64,000 bases of DNA from Pycnococcus provasolii (GCA_938743325.2 OW568901.1:124001-188000), one strand, 5' to 3'. Positions 47,284-57,264 are shown, numbered from the stretch's first letter. Notes: generated by a model from the sequence alone, not told the origin. Program-made: numbers and translations.

Positions 47284-47798
47284 GGCAACTCAACTTTAAA
47301 AACTTATAAAAAAACTGAGAAAGAAGAGAACAATGCCAAGATTCAAAGATTCAACGATTCAAACGCAAGGCAGGCATGTACTAATACCAACTACCAACAC
47401 ATGTGAAAAAACAATAGAGGCTGGGTAACTGGAGTATGACGCCGCCGACGCCGCTGCCGACGACGACGCTGCCGCTGCCGCCGACGCCGACGACGAGAAG
47501 GAAGAAATGCAAGGGACGATTTTGCGCTCGGGGTTCCGTTTTGGACAAAACAGAACAGGGAGCGGTTAGGGTTTAGGGTTAGGGTTAGGGTTGCGGTTAC
47601 GGTTGGGCGTTGGCTGCGCGGGATCCCGGTCCGGTTTTGGGCCGATGTTTGTGCCGAATTTTATGTACTCGTGCTCCCCGGGTTCGCTGTCCTCGTCTGC
47701 TCCCTCACTCGGGTCGCCCTCAGTTCGCTCCACCTGGAGCTGCCTCCTAGTACTCACCCCCACCACTCGGCCCTGGGATCGCTGCGACAAACGTTCCC
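47284..47798. other. Intergenic with trinucleotide and telomere-like repeats
   Basis: GCC/GAC-rich triplets (GCCGCCGACGCCGCTGCCGA) lie at 47440-47500 and a TTAGGG block (GGTTAGGGTTTAGGGTTAGG) at about 47566-47596. No gene before the retroelement fossil. Confidence 0.5.
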
Positions 47799-48030
47799 CA
47801 AGCGTTACAGGAATTCCTCGCTGTGGAACTATCTGCCGGCGGGGGGCACGCTGAGCGTGCCATAAACCAGTACGAACTCCTCGTGCTCCTTTTCTGGCTT
47901 TGGAACTATGGGGACACGGCTAAGGGCCGCACAATCGTGTACCTAGGCGACAACACTACAGCACTGTCAGCAATTATACACGGTTACGCCACAAAACAGT
48001 GTGGTGGTCAACTGGTCATATGCGTGCACT
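47799..48030 (+). mobile_element. Retroelement fossil, RNase H-like region (DIRS or LTR kin)
   Basis: A plus-strand stretch reads INQYELLVLLFWLWN then TIVYLGDNTTALSAI, the E...W... and DN pattern of the RNase H domain that follows reverse transcriptase in DIRS-like and related elements. No reverse transcriptase or ends are recognisable nearby, so this is a broken fragment. Family call is tentative. Confidence 0.45.
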
Positions 48031-48098
48031 TCGTGTGCGCGTCGCCACCCTTAAGCGTCTACTTCTTCGACAGCGGCCTCCGGAGGCCTCAGGAGGCC

Positions 48099-48878
48099 TC
48101 AGACCCCTCCGGAGGCCTCCGGAGGCCGCGCTTTTGGCGAGGCCTCTTGAGGCCTCCGGAGGGGTCTGAGGCCTCCTGAGGCAGCAGCAGCAGCCAGCGA
48201 TGTTCCTTGAGGATGAAGCAGCTCCTCTTCTTCGGCAGACGTGGCCGGTTGAGGCAGCAGCAGCAGCCAGCGATGTTCCTTGAGGATGAAGCAGCTCCTC
48301 TTCTTCGGCAGACGTGGCCGGTTGAGGCAGCAGCAGCAGCCAGCGATGTTCCTTGAGGATGAAGCAGCTCCTCTTCTTCGGCAGACGTGGCCGGTTGAGG
48401 CAGCAGCAGCAGCCAGCAGCCAGCGAAGGCGAGCGAGTTCCCTTGAGAATGAGGAGTGAAGGCGAGCTCCGTTATTAAGTCGAGGCCGGCCCCGGCCTAC
48501 TCGGACGTGTCTGTGTTGACGCGTTTCATACGCTTGTTGTCGATCCCGCTCCGCACGTTGCGTCAGGAACGCCATTCCTGGAGTCGCTGTCACGTTCTGC
48601 TTCAACCTTTCGTGTTGCTGGGCTGCGTCGTCATGCAGTGCTACTCGTGCAGCGATACGTTCGTGTCGGTGCGGGGAACGCTCTGCGATTTCGAGCAGGT
48701 CAGCCCTTGTCGCTGCGTCCATTGTCACCTCCTCCTGTGCTGACGCGTATCCGGGACGTTCACCGTCCGACCCGGTTCCATGCTGGAACGCGCCACTGCC
48801 TGGAGGTGGTGGTAGTGGTGTGTGTAGTTGTTGTTCTCGTAGTGTCCCCCCGGGACCGGTGTCACCCTCAGACGCCAT
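48099..48878 (-). CDS. Hypothetical protein running into a 73-bp repeat array
   Basis: 259 codons from an ATG. The first ~135 residues look protein-like (TMDAATRADLLEIAERSPHR, AARVALHDDAAQQHERLKQN) and may be the N-terminus of a gag-like or host protein. The rest is translation of the 73-bp tandem repeat, which changes frame at each copy, so the C-terminus is probably not real. No family recognised. Could belong to the same fossil element as the RNase H-like piece on the other strand. Confidence 0.3.
   Translation of the reverse strand: MASEGDTGPGGTLREQQLHTPLPPPPGSGAFQHGTGSDGERPGYASAQEEVTMDAATRADLLEIAERSPHRHERIAARVALHDDAAQQHERLKQNVTATPGMAFLTQRAERDRQQAYETRQHRHVRVGRGRPRLNNGARLHSSFSRELARLRWLLAAAAASTGHVCRRRGAASSSRNIAGCCCCLNRPRLPKKRSCFILKEHRWLLLLPQPATSAEEEELLHPQGTSLAAAAASGGLRPLRRPQEASPKARPPEASGGV
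48178..48420. repeat. 73-bp tandem repeat, 3.3 copies
   Basis: Units starting GAGGCAGCAGCAGCAGCCAG begin at 48178, 48251, 48324 and 48397, an exact 73-bp period with no visible difference. Directly before it, 48070-48180 is a dense inverted and direct array of GGAGGCCTC words able to fold back. Confidence 0.92.
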
Positions 48879-49039
48879 TGTTGTTGGTCGTATGAAAGTA
48901 AGTAATAGTCAAGAATGACGTTACAAAGAAGGTGAAAGTAAAGCGCGCGCCGCCAGCGCGCCGCCAGTTCAGCGCGTTAGTCAAGCTGCGCCAATCACAT
49001 CAAATCACCTTCAAAAAGAACGTCTTGAACAATTATTCC

Positions 49040-49180
49040 CAAAGGGGGTGTTTATAGTGGGCTGTCATTCCCACACAATAAACACACTACGTCCTGAAAA
49101 GTCAAGACGGTTCTTCCAAAATCAAACCCACAAAACAAATCTCCAGTGGGGGTTTCACCAGACAACAAACCCCCAATCAG
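49040..49180 (-). repeat. Copia-family LTR fossil
   Basis: Matches 59290-59370 (LTR region of the copia fossil) over about 55 bp with small changes: AATCTCCAGT, GGGGGTTTCACCA and ACAACAAACCCC occur in the same order. Probably a lone or partial LTR of that family, old and broken. Confidence 0.55.
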
Positions 49181-49189
49181 TGTTCATCA

Positions 49190-49219
<30 letters not shown>
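49190..49219. repeat. 30-bp G homopolymer
   Basis: An unbroken run of 30 G, directly beside the LTR fossil and the 22-bp palindrome repeat. It could form G-quadruplexes. Its length in the assembly is unlikely to be exact. Confidence 0.9.
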
Positions 49220-49220
<1 letters not shown>

Positions 49221-49290
49221 TGACGCGTGACGCGTCACGTGACGCGTCATGACGCCCCCCCCTCCGGCGTGACGGCGTAAATGCCCACCT
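49221..49290 (+). repeat. 70-bp direct repeat, copy 1, with 22-bp palindrome
   Basis: Holds the perfect palindrome TGACGCGTCACGTGACGCGT (CA) at 49228-49249, followed by a C run, CTCCGGCGTGACGGCGTAAA and TGCCCA. Copy 2 is at 52561-52631. Confidence 0.92.
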
Positions 49291-49409
49291 ATAACGGGAG
49301 CGCACGCCGTCGCCGTCGGCGTCGGCGGCGCTCCACCCCCCTCCGCGCCGATGTTGGTCGAATGAGGCAACATCCCCGAAGACGCGTCTCGTGAACGCCG
49401 CGGTCGCGC

Positions 49410-49517
49410 CATACGATGTGTATATCGTTCTATCGTGCCAGCGCACAGCCCACAGGATGTCGTCACATGCAGCATGCTTGAAACTGTCGCCTTGCCAACA
49501 TCGGCTTGGCCTATCAC
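49410..49517 (-). pseudogene. Possible EF-1alpha-like GTPase relic
   Basis: The minus strand reads VIGQADVGKATVSSMLHV then CGLCAGTIERYTHRM, which lines up with the P-loop and following helix of elongation factor 1-alpha (VIGHVDSGKST ... CGG...RTIEKF). No G2-G5 motifs follow. Either a decayed gene piece or chance similarity. Confidence 0.3.
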
Positions 49518-49783
49518 CGCAGCCGCATCTCGCCGGTGCCGATCTAGAACGTGCTCGACACTGAAGGTGATTAGACGTACGTACTTGCAAGCTCCGTTAA
49601 AGACTTGAGAGCTCTCAAAGCTGCGCTAGAGAAGAATGAATTTCGAGACAACGTGCGCGCGTTGTCTCCGACCGAGAAGACGAAAGCGGACGCGCTCAAG
49701 CTACAAAACCGATGTCTAATAATGATCTTTAAAATATAATATAATGAATGAATTTTGAATAAAAAAGAACTGATATCTGTTCT

Positions 49784-51469
49784 TCACGTGCCACCACGAC
49801 TCCACGGCGGAAGATTAGCCTTCTTCGTCGTCTTGTTCGACGCTGTCACCGCGTCATTTGCCGAAGCTGCCGACATTGTTGTCCCCTTCCGTTGGCTAAG
49901 CCTTACACCCATAACCGCACCTGCACTCGCCACAGCCAACTTTGCTAGCCAGGTGAACACCTTGGCCCTCTTCTCACTCGTGACAGCGTTGTCAGCCTCG
50001 TAGCGCACGCCAAGAGAGTGGCGCACGGTGTCGAGTGTGCGCGCCATCCAGAGAGCCTCTCCGGTGGTCCAATCTTCGCACTCCGTGCGTCCTTTTGTGA
50101 TTGCGTCACGCACCGCGGCGATCTCGTACATGAACCCCTGCGAATTGCGATAGTTGTAATCTGGCAAAGTGTTGTCCGGCTCTCGCGGCATATTGAAGTG
50201 CTCCACGCGACGCAAGCCGTCCGAGTGAAGGATGTACGTGAGCTTGGTGGGCGCATGCGCAGGTTCCTCGACAATGAGATGGCCTTTTCTGCCGCAGTAA
50301 GTCGACGTCTCTGGCAGCTGCTCTCGTATCGCGTACGACGCCGTGCAGTGAAGTGTTCTCTGCTCCATCGCATTATCTTCATCACCGCTACTGTCGTCGC
50401 CCGCCGCATAGCTGAGCGGCGGTGCGCGCTCAAATCCGATCGCCATGGAGATGTGCGCGGACGTGTCAACGCCGGTGCTTGAGCTCTTGACCCCCGTCGC
50501 GCTTAGTTTTTGATTCTTGTCCCCTTGCGCGTACTCGGTCGGGCGCAGTGCTGCGGTGACGAGACTGAGAGGATACATGCCAATGTCAAGCGTCGCACCT
50601 CCGCCGAGAGCTGGGTCGTAGAGGCGCGGAATCGACCCGTCTTCCGTGGCGAATCCGAATGCGGCCATGCACGTGGAAACCGGCCCAATCAGCTGCTCTT
50701 GGTGCAGAAGGTTCCTGGCACGCTTCACGGCTGGGAAAAAGCGCGTCCACAGGCCCTCCACCGCGAGCAGGTTCGCCGAGCGTGCCATTTTGAAGATGGC
50801 GTTCACCTCGCGGCTGTTCATGCCCATCGGCTTCTCGACGAGAACGTGTTTTCCGTTGCTGAGCGCTTCCTTCGCGACTTGAAAGTGCGTCGTGTGAATT
50901 GTCGCCACGTAGACGACGTCAACGTTTTCGTCGCGGCACAGGTCTTCGTACGACGCATAGCACGCAATTTTGTTCTTGTTGTTCCGTTCGTAAGTTTGAG
51001 CAAACTTCTCCGCCTTCGTTCCGTCTCTGCTTGCGACCGCGGCAATTTCCACGCCACTGACGTTCAGGACGAGCGTTCTTGCAAAGTCGCCGGCGATTTT
51101 CCCACACCCCGCGATACCGAATCGCACGACAGAAGAGGCTCGTGACGGCGTGAGTGGAGGTACGCGCGCGGCGTTTGGCGTACGAGTGGGCGTTTTGAGT
51201 GAAATCGGCGTGTGTGCTATAGACGTCCCTCCCGCAGCAGCATGCTCATCGCCTGAATTAGAATTACCAATGGCGCGACCACCAGCATGTGAAGGCCCAA
51301 ATGAAGCAAATGAAGCGGAAGCCTCAGGTGTAGTCGTCTTAGAAGAAGAAGGCGTCACACCCACCACCCCTGAAGCAGACCCTGAAGCAGACGCTGACCC
51401 CGAAGCAGACCAAGCAGACGCAGACGCTGACGCAGATGCGGGCGTGGACATGTGGCGTCCATCGAACAT
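49784..51469 (-). CDS. Gfo/Idh/MocA-family oxidoreductase (dihydrodiol dehydrogenase-like)
   Basis: 561 residues from an ATG. The first ~110 residues are low complexity (Ala/Ser and Thr/Pro rich, with ASASASAS dipeptides). The Rossmann fold follows: VRFGIAGCGKIAGDFA, then DVVYVATIHTTHF and the HVLVEKPMGMN motif (Glu-Lys-Pro of the family). The substrate domain has the hallmark LGGGATLDIGMYPLSL, as in trans-1,2-dihydrobenzenediol dehydrogenase and D-xylose dehydrogenase. NADP-dependent oxidation or reduction of a sugar or diol is likely; substrate unknown. A C-terminal hydrophobic stretch (WLAKLAVASAGAVMGVRL) may anchor it to a membrane. A ~45-residue Ser/Asp-rich insertion interrupts the C-terminal domain. 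Confidence 0.88.
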   Translation of the reverse strand: MFDGRHMSTPASASASASAWSASGSASASGSASGVVGVTPSSSKTTTPEASASFASFGPSHAGGRAIGNSNSGDEHAAAGGTSIAHTPISLKTPTRTPNAARVPPLTPSRASSVVRFGIAGCGKIAGDFARTLVLNVSGVEIAAVASRDGTKAEKFAQTYERNNKNKIACYASYEDLCRDENVDVVYVATIHTTHFQVAKEALSNGKHVLVEKPMGMNSREVNAIFKMARSANLLAVEGLWTRFFPAVKRARNLLHQEQLIGPVSTCMAAFGFATEDGSIPRLYDPALGGGATLDIGMYPLSLVTAALRPTEYAQGDKNQKLSATGVKSSSTGVDTSAHISMAIGFERAPPLSYAAGDDSSGDEDNAMEQRTLHCTASYAIREQLPETSTYCGRKGHLIVEEPAHAPTKLTYILHSDGLRRVEHFNMPREPDNTLPDYNYRNSQGFMYEIAAVRDAITKGRTECEDWTTGEALWMARTLDTVRHSLGVRYEADNAVTSEKRAKVFTWLAKLAVASAGAVMGVRLSQRKGTTMSAASANDAVTASNKTTKKANLPPWSRGGT

Positions 51470-52104
51470 GATATTATAAATCTTCAGGAGAATGGCGGGA
51501 GAGAAAAAAATAAAAATTACCCTTAACCCCGAATTGCATTATGCTTGCTCCCATGCCCTAACCTTAATACCCCTTTCCTACCCGTCGTAGTCGTCGTATT
51601 GTTGGTAGTGAGGACAAGAAAGCCCCTGGCCGGTCAAACAAGGCACAGTCCACGCGCACTCCACGAAGGTACCTCTCGCAGCGCACCGCGGCGCGCGCCT
51701 CGCTCGAGAAGCCGCGAGAAGTCCGTCGCCATCGCGTGCGGCGAGAGGTCCTTGGGAAGGGTACTTGGCGTTCTGAGGAGCCATTGTAGTTAAAGAAGCA
51801 GAGTGGCGCCTCTCACTCAGGCAGAATCTCGGCCCGCGTTCTTATAGGTAGGGGATTCGTACCACAGGGGAAGTGGCGGATCTCTTCCTCGTTGGACCTG
51901 ACGTTTTCGTCCATGAGGGAAGCCATAGTGGAAATTAAAAAAAAAAGGAAATCACCAAAAAAGAAAGAAAGAAAGAAAGACCACCTTCTTAGGTTGTCTC
52001 ATAGGCCCCACAGGATTGAAGCAAAAGTGTCAGAGTGGCGTAGGCTCCTCTCTCCCTTTCTCCTCTCTCCCTTTCTCCCATTCCGCAGGTCGCGATCGCC
52101 GTCG

Positions 52105-52551
52105 ATGGGTCGTTCGTCTCCATGTCCGAACCCCCTCACTGCTGTCGGCCGTGGTGGTGGCCGTGGCCGTGGTGGTGGCCGTGGCGGTGGCCGTGGCCAT
52201 GGCCACGGTGGAGCTCATGATGCTAGTGGTACCGCCACCACCAAGCGATTCTCTTGGGGCAAGACTGCCGGAGGGAAAAACGCGGACAACGAGTTGGAGT
52301 ACAGTCTCGAGGCCCTCAAGATGCTCAACCAGATGGCGAAGCCTCCGTTTGAGGTTGATAAAGGTAAGGGCTATACTGATGCGTGGAAAACTTTTGCCAT
52401 GAACCTTGCTGCAAACCCATACTTTGCTGCGAATGGTTACCGTCCTGGACACGTTAGCACCGAGCAGTACTTCATGAATTGGTCGGGGAATTTGGTCGGG
52501 GATTGGTTTAGGGGTTTGTCGGCGCCGAAAACCGTCACACGTGACGCGTAA
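52105..52551 (+). CDS. Hypothetical RGG-rich protein ending in the 70-bp repeat
   Basis: 148 residues from the ATG at 52105 (frame open from 51892; an earlier ATG at 51913 leads into Lys- and Ser-rich low complexity). It has a Gly/Arg/His-rich segment (RGGGRGRGGGRGGGRGHG), then a compact part, ALKMLNQMAKPPFEVDKGKG, AWKTFAMNLAANPYFAANG and a Trp-rich end. No family recognised. The last residues (VTRDA) and stop lie at the edge of the copy-2 repeat, so the frame may be cut short by it. Confidence 0.4.
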   Translation: MGRSSPCPNPLTAVGRGGGRGRGGGRGGGRGHGHGGAHDASGTATTKRFSWGKTAGGKNADNELEYSLEALKMLNQMAKPPFEVDKGKGYTDAWKTFAMNLAANPYFAANGYRPGHVSTEQYFMNWSGNLVGDWFRGLSAPKTVTRDA

Positions 52552-52560
52552 AACGTTACT

Positions 52561-52631
52561 TGACGCGTGACGCGTCACGTGACGCGTCATGACGCCCCCC
52601 CCCTCCGGCGTGACGGCGTAAATGCCCAGGT
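52561..52631 (+). repeat. 70-bp direct repeat, copy 2, with 22-bp palindrome
   Basis: Near-identical to 49221-49290 (one extra C); palindrome at 52568-52589. The two copies are in the same orientation 3,340 bp apart and bracket the Gfo/Idh/MocA gene and the RGG-rich ORF. Confidence 0.92.
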
Positions 52632-53516
52632 ATACTCTTAACTACATTTTCGGTTTTCTTAACAATGTACTCACGCCCATTGGGGTGGTGTGTGGTGCAA
52701 ACCCCTAACTGGCCCTTGTGGACAATGGGGTTTCATACATTGTCTTTGGAATAATATATGGTGATAACGTTATGGAGACGGGATCACGTGATATCCTGGC
52801 TGGACATCACGTGAACGGTTCTTAGGCTTCCCAGCCTTCGACGCCTTGGTCTCGGTCGACCTTCCCCGGTCGTCCCGACTTCCTCGGGTCCCCTTCCCCA
52901 GGGTCCCCGACCTTCCCTTCCCCATGTAACCGAATACACTTCTACCTTACTTGTTCTCTCCGTCAGTGGCGTCGTGGCTACTGGACGCCGCACGACGCCG
53001 ACTGTCCCAAACGTCGTCACACTTACAACGCTTCCATCACACCCGTATCCGAACTTCCGATCCACGAATCCGCCAAGTTTATCCGCCCCGACGCCCAACG
53101 CGAGAAACAGGAAGCCAAGCACATGTACTGTGATGTACACCATCGCCGCTGAACTGGCACGCCGCCAACGACCTCAGGACACTAAAGGTGCTCTTCGCGC
53201 CTTTTACGGCGACGACCGGCTCGCGTGCGCACATCGAGCTCACACTCAAGTTCGAGTACGTACGGCAACCTGGAAGGGCGTTGGACCGACGCCGTAGCTT
53301 CCGGAATCAAGGATGAGATGATCCTAATCTACTGTAACTCAAGCACGATTCTAGCCAACAGGGCCGGTTAGGAGGCATGCCCTAAACCCCCGCCCCCGTA
53401 ACCCTAACCCTAACTTCCGCCCTGCCGTCTGACATCTGAAGCCGACCGAACCTTCGCGAAGTTTTGCCATTATTCTCCTCCTGGGAGCTCATTTTCCCAA
53501 ACGCTCAGTCAGCAGC
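52632..53516. other. Intergenic, possible LTR-like remnant, paired TCACGTGA sites
   Basis: TCACGTGA occurs at 52784-52791 and 52807-52814, 23 bp apart. 52820-52970 is C/T-rich with CTTCCCC and GGTCCC words. From about 52970 to 53150 one frame looks weakly gag-like, so this may be an old LTR-element remnant; I could not confirm it. A CCCTAACCCTAAC telomere-like block is at about 53400-53414. The last 100 bp are the 5' region of the TPR-PRMT. Confidence 0.4.
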
Positions 53517-56500
53517 ATGTCCGTGTCGTCGTCGTCGTCGTCACCATCAGCGGCAGCGTCGTCGTCGTCGGTTGAGGTTGAGGTTGAGGTTGAGGTTGAT
53601 GTTGAGGATCCTACCGTGGCTTCTCCGTCTACGTTATTAGCGTTAAAGGAGTCGACAGGTGTTGACCTTTCAGCCATTCCACGTGAACAAGTAGAATTCA
53701 TTCGTGACCAGTCTCGCACCGCAGGCAACCGCGCGTTCGCCTCCCGGGAATTCCAAGAAGCGATCAACCTCTACAGTCAAGCTATCGCCGCAGATCCACT
53801 CGATAAGACGCTATTCGCTAACAGATCAGCCGCATACCTCGCGCAAGGACGGGCGGAAGAAGCGTACCAAGACGCACTGAAAGCTGTCAAACTCAGTGAA
53901 GGGAAGTGGACCAAGGCGTTCTATCGCATGGGATGCGCCGCGCTCGCACGCATGGAAAACAAAGACGCGCTCATGGCGTTCAACGCGGGACTGCAACTCG
54001 AACCGCTCAACGAAGAATTGCGCAAAAAGCAGAAAGTTGCAAACAAAAGACACAGAAAGGAGGCAAAACGACTCATCAGCGAAGTCAGAACGCAGAGAAA
54101 AGATCTCGTGCTCGCGCTGCGCGAAGCACGTCGCGACGATACAAAACTGCTCATGATGAACCAGTACAAGCAGGCGATGAGCAGCCCGGACTGGGATGTC
54201 GAAGACTTCGACTGGAGACCGACGTTCCTACCTCGCATGAGACAGACGAAAATAGACGCTGACATCACGAAGCAAACCAAGGCGCACATCACATCCATCG
54301 CGGGATACGTGCGTTCGCTGGGGGAACTCGAGGCACCCAAGCCGTGCTTGGCGTCGTACGACGATGCCGATCGGCTCTCAGCGTACACGAAACAAATCAC
54401 ACATGTACTCAGCTCAAGACCTGGTGCACACGTCCTGGCAATCTCCGGAGGAGGGGGGACGATCGCATTGACGTGCGCAAGCGCAGCCGCAGCCGCAGCG
54501 ACGTCTGCCGACGACATGGCTGTCGTTTCCGTCGCAGAAAGGTCGCGCTCGCTCTACCGCATGACGAAGCAGATTCTTCGATCCAATCGAAAACGGTGCC
54601 TTCGCATTCGCGGCGAAGACGAGGTTGCCGTGCCTCTCTCTCAGGTTGTCACGCTGCTTGATCGACCACTTCATCGCGTGCGCTCTGACGAAGAGGCGGA
54701 GGCGGCGGCGAAGGAGGAAAGTGACCACGACGTGACCACCACGAAGTCAAATGGAACGAGCAACGGCGATGGCGACGACGACGACGATGGCGAAGGATGG
54801 TGCACACTTTCTCATGGTCCGGCAGATGTTCTCGCAACGGACGCATTCGACGCGCTTGTGCTTGGTGCACGCGTTATCCCAATGGTGCGCGATGCCGCAC
54901 GAAGAGGCCTGTGTCGAGTCGGCTGTCGTATCGTTCCGGCAAAAGTGCGAGTGTACGCCATTGCAAGCTCGATGCGTGTGGGCACAATCAGCGACCTGGA
55001 CCTGTCAAGTCTGAACGTGTACCGCTGGCATCCAAATATCGAGGCTTGCCGCTTGGATGCCGAGACGACGCCGAGGCACGATGTGACGGATCCGTTCCTT
55101 CTCTGCGAGATTGACATGCAGCGGATCCTCGACGCTTCTCTTGCCAGACGCCAACAACAGCGCAATACCGAAGAAGAGGATGTGAAAAAGAGGAAAGCGC
55201 GCACCGCACCCGCCGAATTCATGCACGACGAGGTGGTTTCGGCGCGCGCCATTGCCAAGGGAAAGTGCAACGCTCTGTGCATCTTCTTTGTGCTCGACTT
55301 TCATGGAGACGGAACGCTATGTGCCACAAACTGGCGAGAGGGACGGCGTCGGCTACGTGCAAGCGGCCTGGAGCACAAAGGTGGTGAGCTTGGTCTGCTG
55401 ACTTCGGTCCCGCAGAGCGTGCAGTACCTCGACGAATTTGACATTCGAACGGTTGGCGATGCAATCTCCATTCGCGTGCAGCACGACGGCGCGATGCTCG
55501 TGCTGAGCCACGATTCGATGCCATCCGTGCGACCTCGCCATGCTTACATTCCTAAGTGGCACTACGACATGCTGTTCGACTCTCAGCGCAACGATGCGTA
55601 CGAGATGGCACTGAAGCGCTCCATCGCGAGCGTGCGAACGGGGAAGGGTCTGCGTCCGCTAGCCCCCGCGGCGGTAGATGCGAACGGCGTTGACATCGTG
55701 GACGATCCGCGTGACAACAGCTGGGAAGCGCGTGCACGACGTGCGGTGCGTCTTGGCAAAAGCCCTCCCCCACCGCCACCTCGCATCGCGGGTTGGACGT
55801 CTGACAAATCCGCGAACCAGGAAGTGCTTGTTTTGGACGTGGGTGCGGGAACGGGCATCCTGTCGATGCTAGCAGCTCGCCATGGCGCGGACAAGGTGAT
55901 TGGCTGCGAGCAGAGTCTTCACATGTGTGACGTTGGTGAGGAGTGCGAGGTTCTGAACGGGTATGCGACGCAGTGTTTGCTCCTGAATAAGGATGTGCGT
56001 CGAATGCTTTGCAAGGACGACCCACTTCTGGAGAAGACTGGTGGCGTTAAGCCGGACGGCACCGCGCCAGAGCTGGAACGACGTGCGGACGTGCTCGTGT
56101 ACGAGGTTTTTGACAGCGGTTTGATTGGAGAAGGCGCACTGCATCTCGTGCACCATGCCCGCTCGAAGCTGCTCACGAAGGATGCCAGGTTGGTGCCTAT
56201 GGGAGCAACTGTGTACGCGCAGCCCATCTGCATGCGCACGACGACGATCAACTGCGGTGACGAGTCGTTCGATGTGTCTTGCACGAATCGGTATCGTTGG
56301 CGTCCTGACTACGAGGGCATTGAGTTGGGAAGTTCAGAGCACAGTAGTAGTTGGATTGCGCTTGCGGAGCCAACGGAGGTGTTCACCTTCGACTTTTACG
56401 AAAGTGCGCTCAACATGCAGCCCCTCGAGAGGTTGGTGACATTTGACGTGGATCCGAATACGTGCGAGCAGATTGGGCGTGCGCGATCCAAGTTAGCACG

Positions 56501-57251
56501 GCTGATGCGTGAGCAGCGTGAACGTGAGGATGGTGGACACACGGAGAAGAAGCCAGAGAAGGTGGACGTACCTCCTCCTCCTCCGAAAGAGAAGAAGCCG
56601 CCTGCTGAACACATTGATGATTGTGACACAGATGACGACGACGACGATGAGGAGGAGGAGAAGAAGGAGGGCGAGGAGGAGGAAGATGCGGCGGGATTAT
56701 CGTCCACGATCCAACGTGAAGATGCAGACTTCGAGGCGAGCGTAAAGGTCGCCATCTCCCGCCTTCCACCAGATGAGCTGGACGATAATGGACCTCCTCT
56801 CGTGTGCAATGCCATTGCGTTTTGGTTTGAGCTTCATATGGACGAGACGACGACTCTGACAACAAGCCCATATGCCGCTAGCAAGGGCAATCGCAAGGGT
56901 CCCACGTGGCAGCAAGCTGTTCAATTCGTCGAAGAGCGTGCCGTTCGCGTCGGCCAAGATCTTGAGGTGAGAGCGAAACACGACACGTACGGCATATCGT
57001 TCGAGTTGGCGCCCGTGGTTGATGTGAGCGACTTTAGCAGTGATACGGGCATTCCTCTCTTCGATGCAAGTTGGGATGTGGATCGTCAGCGCATGGAGGC
57101 TGTGAATGGTAACCTTGCGCGCGCCGTGGTTCAAAGTCCGCTTGAGTTTCGCAAGTGTGCCGGCGCGGCGGTGGAGTTGGCGGCGCGTCCGCAGGATTTT
57201 GAGTTGGATCCTCAGCACGCCGCGCGCTTCTGCCAGCGCATGCTATCTTAG
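53517..57251 (+). CDS. TPR-containing protein arginine methyltransferase, PRMT9/PRMT7-like
   Basis: 1,244 residues from an ATG. After a Ser- and Val/Glu-repeat N-terminus, TPR repeats occupy ~60-165 (AGNRAFASREFQEAINLYSQ, LFANRSAAYLAQGRAEEAYQ). There are two methyltransferase units. The first (~300-670) keeps the fold pattern but has a degraded SAM loop (ISGGGGTIAL) and LGARVIPMV where the double-Glu loop should be. The second (~770-1240) has the intact loop LDVGAGTGILSMLAARHGA and YEVFDSGLIGEGAL, the PRMT7/PRMT9 form of the substrate-Glu hairpin, then a beta-barrel broken by a ~60-residue acidic/Lys insertion (~1005-1065). It should methylate protein arginines. TPR plus two units is the PRMT9 layout, but in human PRMT7 and PRMT9 the intact unit comes first; here it is second. 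Confidence 0.85.
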   Translation: MSVSSSSSSPSAAASSSSVEVEVEVEVDVEDPTVASPSTLLALKESTGVDLSAIPREQVEFIRDQSRTAGNRAFASREFQEAINLYSQAIAADPLDKTLFANRSAAYLAQGRAEEAYQDALKAVKLSEGKWTKAFYRMGCAALARMENKDALMAFNAGLQLEPLNEELRKKQKVANKRHRKEAKRLISEVRTQRKDLVLALREARRDDTKLLMMNQYKQAMSSPDWDVEDFDWRPTFLPRMRQTKIDADITKQTKAHITSIAGYVRSLGELEAPKPCLASYDDADRLSAYTKQITHVLSSRPGAHVLAISGGGGTIALTCASAAAAAATSADDMAVVSVAERSRSLYRMTKQILRSNRKRCLRIRGEDEVAVPLSQVVTLLDRPLHRVRSDEEAEAAAKEESDHDVTTTKSNGTSNGDGDDDDDGEGWCTLSHGPADVLATDAFDALVLGARVIPMVRDAARRGLCRVGCRIVPAKVRVYAIASSMRVGTISDLDLSSLNVYRWHPNIEACRLDAETTPRHDVTDPFLLCEIDMQRILDASLARRQQQRNTEEEDVKKRKARTAPAEFMHDEVVSARAIAKGKCNALCIFFVLDFHGDGTLCATNWREGRRRLRASGLEHKGGELGLLTSVPQSVQYLDEFDIRTVGDAISIRVQHDGAMLVLSHDSMPSVRPRHAYIPKWHYDMLFDSQRNDAYEMALKRSIASVRTGKGLRPLAPAAVDANGVDIVDDPRDNSWEARARRAVRLGKSPPPPPPRIAGWTSDKSANQEVLVLDVGAGTGILSMLAARHGADKVIGCEQSLHMCDVGEECEVLNGYATQCLLLNKDVRRMLCKDDPLLEKTGGVKPDGTAPELERRADVLVYEVFDSGLIGEGALHLVHHARSKLLTKDARLVPMGATVYAQPICMRTTTINCGDESFDVSCTNRYRWRPDYEGIELGSSEHSSSWIALAEPTEVFTFDFYESALNMQPLERLVTFDVDPNTCEQIGRARSKLARLMREQREREDGGHTEKKPEKVDVPPPPPKEKKPPAEHIDDCDTDDDDDDEEEEKKEGEEEEDAAGLSSTIQREDADFEASVKVAISRLPPDELDDNGPPLVCNAIAFWFELHMDETTTLTTSPYAASKGNRKGPTWQQAVQFVEERAVRVGQDLEVRAKHDTYGISFELAPVVDVSDFSSDTGIPLFDASWDVDRQRMEAVNGNLARAVVQSPLEFRKCAGAAVELAARPQDFELDPQHAARFCQRMLS

Positions 57252-57264
57252 CTTGCTGCTAAGG

